A stretch of 64,000 nucleotides of DNA from Solen grandis. Taxonomy: Eukaryota; Mollusca; Bivalvia; Adapedonta; Solenidae. The DNA lies in assembly GCA_021229015.1 (NCBI GenBank), contig CM037777.1:53203554-53267553 (forward strand). Reading direction: 5' to 3'. A model generated the notes under the pieces. The model did not search any database. It saw only the letters and a program-made list of their open reading frames with translations, and had not been told where the DNA came from. Position 1 is the stretch's first letter. Each line of letters opens with the position of its first letter. Made by a program: the position numbers and the translations under genes. Shown here in pieces: positions 59,351 to 64,000 of this stretch.

Positions 59351-61324
59351 CGAGTGCAATATAATGCGACCCCTGAACATGCTTTACTTTCTTATAGTAT
59401 CTGTAAAAGAAGAAGAAAAAGGTTTCGGTGAAAAAAATTGGAATAAATTTATTAACAAAGCTATAAATCAAAGGATTATTTGCTAAAATTCATACCCTTG
59501 TACCTTTATTGTTCAATTTACTGTCTGAGGCTGTAATGCACAGTCATCAATCTTCCTTCCTGCAGTTCAAACCCGACAGAACCTGTGACTCTGGAGCTGC
59601 CATAGAACTCCATTAGTAAGGAAAACTTTCAATAAGCATCTATGATCATTCCCTACTGCAAACTGCCAACACAATAAAGATGTATAGGTACTTACAGTTA
59701 AAAACAACAATTTTAATACCCTAAATTGAAAGCCTGAGGCCACAAAGGGCCCCCTCTTGAGGAAACTTTTTTTTTAATCCACAGATATTCCAGTTACGAA
59801 TGCATCAAGTATACAAACATTGTGTAGTGCTAGGAAACCCCGAGTAAAGGCATTAGACAAAGCTTCTGTCTCCAAACTTGAAACGAATTTATCATTTACA
59901 GTAAATGTTATCTTTCTTCTGCATATCTGTTGAGTCATTTTTTCTCTTAGACAACCAAATGCTTTTTTTCTTTGGTAGAATTTTACAAAATTTCTTCGCA
60001 TATGAAATACCATATAGAACAGATAAAAGACTTTTTTTCTCATTACTGACTCTTTGTAGTCAGAAGATCAAAGGAAGTGTTTATCATCTTGCACAGTTAA
60101 CAATAAAAGTTCTATAAAACATAAGCATGTCAAAATTAAATAAATTGTTTGTTTTACAATTTACCCCATGTCTGGTCTACCACATTGTTCCTCACATGTA
60201 ATTATTAAACAGAACAGAACATAACTTTTATTCACTCAGGTATCAGTGTTACAATATGGGGTTATTTACAAACATTTTATAAGTTTAGAAATATTTTTTT
60301 CCGGGTCATTTTCCGGTCTGAGTAAATTAACATACATAACATTATACTAAGAATAGTAAAATATCAATTATTTGAAATAATAAAACAGATAAAGTAAGGG
60401 TTAATGGTTGGGGGAGGGTTTCATATTTGCGAGCAAGTATTATAAAGGATATGTAATGACAGATGTAACATGTGAATACAATTTTTAATGGGAGTGCTTC
60501 AAATGCGCGAGTATCATTAGGAAAAAAAAATATATATATATATGCATTGGGATTAGAGCAGCGTATATGAACATAATAATAATAAGTTTGGTGTAAAAAG
60601 GGGGGTTTCACACAATATAATAATAATATTGATAGAGCCTTTTTTAATACTGACAGTTTTGAAACCCTTAGCAAGTTTCTGACTAAGACTCAAACCCCAA
60701 ACAATTAAACCCTTTCCTTCACCACCTCAACGTTAGAGATACTGCCTCCTTCTGTTGACCATAACAACATCATACCCTAAAACCCCCTCTATACCTATAC
60801 CCAGCTGACTCATAAACATTGCCAAACCCTTTTTCCCGGAACATGGTCAACTTTGTTCAAAGTTGTGATGTGACATCTCCCAGTGGTGACATGAAAGTCA
60901 GCACTTTGGTTACTACAGCCACCATCAAGCACAGTGACACCGGCACATTAAACCACAGTGGAGCTGCAGTAATGGCCTTCATACTTTAACAATACACCCA
61001 AAGACAAGACAGTATCAATACCAGGGCCTGATATCACCCTTCCTCATAAATCTTTATCTGTTTCCCTGCTTGCCATAAAAAAATCAATGATACATAGATC
61101 CACATCATGTAACACAGATCCTGTAAAACTGGTTTCTTCGTTTTGCTTGTCTTTTTAGGGATACTTTAAACTGTTGAATGGCACTGTTTTTCTTAAAAAA
61201 CTGTTGAATGGCACCGTTTGTCTTTACTGTATTTGTCAAACTTCTACCTGCTACTTTATTAGCATATATTTCATATATTTTTGTTTGCTGTTTTGCCTGC
61301 AACATTTTGCATATTTTAGGCAGC
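59351..61324. other. AT-rich, nothing recognised
   Basis: No supported gene. CAGAACAGAACATAACTTTT at about 60212 resembles the tails of some repeats, but this is not enough to call one. Confidence 0.4.
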
Positions 61325-61885
61325 TGTTCCTTTAGTCCTCACCACATTTAGCATATTTCTGAAAGCTTTTATTTTTCATCAGAATATTTGGTATATTTCA
61401 GTAAGCTTTTATTTTTCATCAGAATATTTGGTATATTTCAGAAAGCTTTTATTTTTCCCTACCATATTTGGTATATTTCAGAAAGCTTTTATTTTTCCTA
61501 CCATATTTGTTTTATTTTTCCTACCATATTTGGTATATTTCAGAAAGCTTTTATTTTTCCCTACCATATTTGGTATATTTCAGAAAGCTTTTCTTTTTCC
61601 TCACAATATTTGGTATATTTCAGAAAGCTTTTACTTTTCCTCACAATATTTGGTATATTTCAGAAAGTTTTTTTATTCCTCACCATATTTGGCATATTTT
61701 GGAAAGTTTTTTTCTTTATCCCACCTCCCTTCCCTATTTGGCATATTGCTGAGTTATTATTTTTTATTCCTCACCATACCTGGCATATTTTGGAAAGTTT
61801 TTTCTTTATTCCCCCTGCCATATTTGGCATATTGCTGAGTTATTATTTTTTATTCCTAACCATATTTGGCATATTTCTATCTAAA
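61325..61885. repeat. ~40-bp tandem array (TTTGGTATATTTCAGAAAGC)
   Basis: About 13 units of ATTTGGTATATTTCAGAAAG plus CTTTTATTTTTCCTCACCAT. All three forward frames stay open for long stretches because the unit lacks stop triplets and its length is not a multiple of 3. This is not a protein gene. Confidence 0.94.
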
Positions 61886-63684
61886 ATGTACTTCATGGTA
61901 CTTCACACCTGGTTCTCTCATACATTTAATTAATCATACAAAGTTTCATATTGATCACTTTTTTCATTCTATTCATTCATTCTTTAATTCCTTTTAAATC
62001 TTTATATTGTGTGACATCATAAAGAGAAATATTACAGTCAAATTAATTTAGCATACACTAACATAGTTAAAATTTAAGTAAAATCAATTAAATACAATCC
62101 AATGAGACTTCAATAGTAAGCGATTAAAAACTAGGGCTTTTTTCCTAAAAACCATCCTTTATCAATTTTAAATAATAACGACATCATGTTTAGGGACTTT
62201 ATGACATGTTCAAGACACACCTGAGTACCATTTTCCTCTGCTTTAGCTGCAAAGAGGTCTTGTCCTTTATTTGACTGGCACACAACTCGCTGCAACAAAT
62301 TACTGCTCCCTTGTAAATAGTCCTCTCTTAATTACAGTTATCATAGACTAATCGCTTCTCCCTACACAGTCTCAAATTTACAGTCCTAGAAACTGTATTT
62401 AGAAATCACAGAATAAATAATGTAATCATTCATTCATCTTCTTTCATCTTAATATAAATTGTACTAATGGTATGATTATCAGGCTGAACTGGGTAAAAAA
62501 TAATATAGTATTTAAAGAATATACTGAATTGAGTATTAAAAAAAATATATAAATGAGTATGAAAATAACATTATTAAGTTGTTTTATTTGAAAAATGAAA
62601 ACAGATGCAACTGTGTTTGGGTCATACTAGTACAGCATTGTTTCCTCAAGGTATATACCTGTCGTGTAGAGACTTGTCAGCTTACAGAATCATACCACAT
62701 TCAACAACTTCCCCTAAACCACCATCTAAAGCCATAGAAACCAGAAGAAAGAGTTTGTTGTGTCCTGGGATCAAACTCCAACGATTGCTTCAACAATTGA
62801 ACCACATAAGCTCATCAAGTAAAACAAGGGGAAAAGTTAACAGAACCAGGACACATTCAGCTCCTGTATATCTGCATTTGTATGTATCCATTGTAATGAG
62901 TGTATGCAATTCTGCATGCAGAAAGACATGCATATTATCCCTGCATGTCTCACAGGAGGCTGCATAAGTTGGGCAATGTTATTGGAAATATCGACCATTC
63001 AGTCCTCATAAGGCTCGTAATCACAAAATACCGGACAAAAAATCAGTGAATATCAATAAAGAGGTAAAAACTTTCAAATCTTGCTTGCTACATGCAGTGT
63101 AGATCTGTTATACGTGTTCAAGTATACGCCAATTATAACGCAGCCCGAAGAACTCGAAGTTGTTATTTAAGAACATTTGGGCTTGTATTTTCACTCTATT
63201 CATGATGTTGCAGGTTTCAATCTTGGGGCACAATTTATCACATTTCACACCTACCCACATATTCTGTTTATTCCCCCCAATGTTATTTTGTTGATAATCT
63301 ATACTTGTCCCCAAGAACAAATACCTGTTCATTATAAAAAGGGAGAATGGAGATCCATTTTAACACAGCAATCAGACTTAGACCCTATAAAGTGTTATAA
63401 TAAAAGCGCACTTAAAACTGTGAAATTGGAATGAAAAGGAACAAAATGATAAAATAACGGGGCAATAAACAAAAAGGGAATGAAGAGGAACCAAAAGGAA
63501 TATATAACAGGAAATAAACTGAGAAAAGAAAATACTTAAAACCAACATTAACCTTAACTGTTCAACGGTCTTCAACGATAATTGTAAATACCCTTTTCTT
63601 TGCAAAAAATGCGCCTAGTTCTTCCGATGTAATATCACTGCCATATGGCATTATTTGATTAGAGAAATACTGTGGGTGTTGTCT
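61886..63684. other. Nothing firmly recognised
   Basis: A 120-codon frame (62605-62967) has no domain and no splice support. Confidence 0.4.
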
Positions 63685-63757
63685 CTACTTCAGGTTTATT
63701 TTGAGCCCCCGCTTTAGCCGTTCCTCTTGCGACGTATCCAATTTTGCCTCAGAATCT
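63685..63757 (-). CDS. Possible last coding exon of a minus-strand gene extending beyond the window
   Basis: On the minus strand, GATTTTTACAG (good acceptor) is followed by one base and then DSEAKLDTSQEERLKRGLKI-NLK-stop. The hydrophilic, charged composition and GC-richer codons contrast with the surrounding AT-rich DNA. If real, the AT-rich region to the left would be its 3' UTR or flank. Family not recognised. Confidence 0.35.
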
Positions 63758-64000
63758 CTGTAAAAATCAAATTACTGTAGTGAAACAGAACAAGCGATCC
63801 CTGGGACATTAACTAGAGCAACTTTTTCTTTTCTCCATCAAGGCAAAAGCGTATGTTTTTAACACCATGTATCAACTCCGCAATTTTGACATATGACTCC
63901 AGGGTTAAATATACAGAGTCTAACTTGGAACGTCACTCAACTGACGACTAACACTTTATCAGAAGTTCCATTTAGTGAAACATCTATAAATAACTCCCAA

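Noticed and set aside
61388..61933. Long overlapping frames (up to 181 residues) on the + strand
   Set aside because: All three frames are open across a ~40-bp tandem repeat lacking stop triplets. The low-complexity Phe/Ile/Tyr-rich products are artefacts.
62605..62967. 120-residue + strand frame
   Set aside because: No domain, no splice context, no paralogous copy; indistinguishable from chance.

Overview
The window is animal nuclear DNA: AT-rich, intron-rich and dense in eukaryotic transposons. It contains secreted fibrinogen-related (FReD) lectin-like genes with PAN/apple and sushi-like modules, two tRNA-derived SINEs, LINEs and Ty3/gypsy elements. This combination points to a mollusc, most likely a bivalve. 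That assignment is inference from gene and repeat types; no species-specific marker was seen.

Bases 1-45.3 k hold a tandem array of FReD genes, all on the + strand. Gene A (36-17996) has seven recognisable exons: signal/PAN, a short Cys-rich module, a sushi-like module and four exons of a C-terminal fibrinogen domain. Gene B (32811-39635) has exons 2-7 with identical splice phases and nearly identical exon lengths, but no PAN exon was found. Gene C shows only its PAN exon (45031-45324). A decayed last-exon copy lies at about 18636-18770. Intergenic DNA downstream of A and B is also similar (about 24.4 k and 41.9 k), so the repeated unit is a segmental tandem duplication. Using gene C's exon 1, the seven exon lengths sum to 1170 nt, an open frame of 389 residues plus stop. 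Gene A's own exon 1 is 4 nt shorter than C's: a codon is missing, plus a 1-nt frameshift.

The size difference between A and B comes mostly from transposons in A's introns: a LINE in intron 2, a solo LTR and a foldback element in intron 3, and in the last intron a gypsy remnant interrupted by a SINE and by a 2.5-kb foldback element that itself carries a smaller inverted-repeat element. Between A and B lie a degenerate tandem array split by a 1245-bp TTAA-flanked element, a 92-bp-period satellite, and a decayed gypsy element with a PNMA-like gag and a 3' LTR but no integrase. Between B and C lies a 2.1-kb LTR-flanked element with no recognisable gag or pol.

A run of 100 Ns (46448-46547) separates this array from 46.5-64 k. 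The right part has no FReD homology and none of the repeat families seen on the left. It carries a short inverted-repeat element (three copies and one fragment), several 30-54-bp tandem arrays and long A-runs. Only two weak minus-strand exon candidates were found there (48925-49130 and 63685-63757). Whether it truly adjoins gene C is open.
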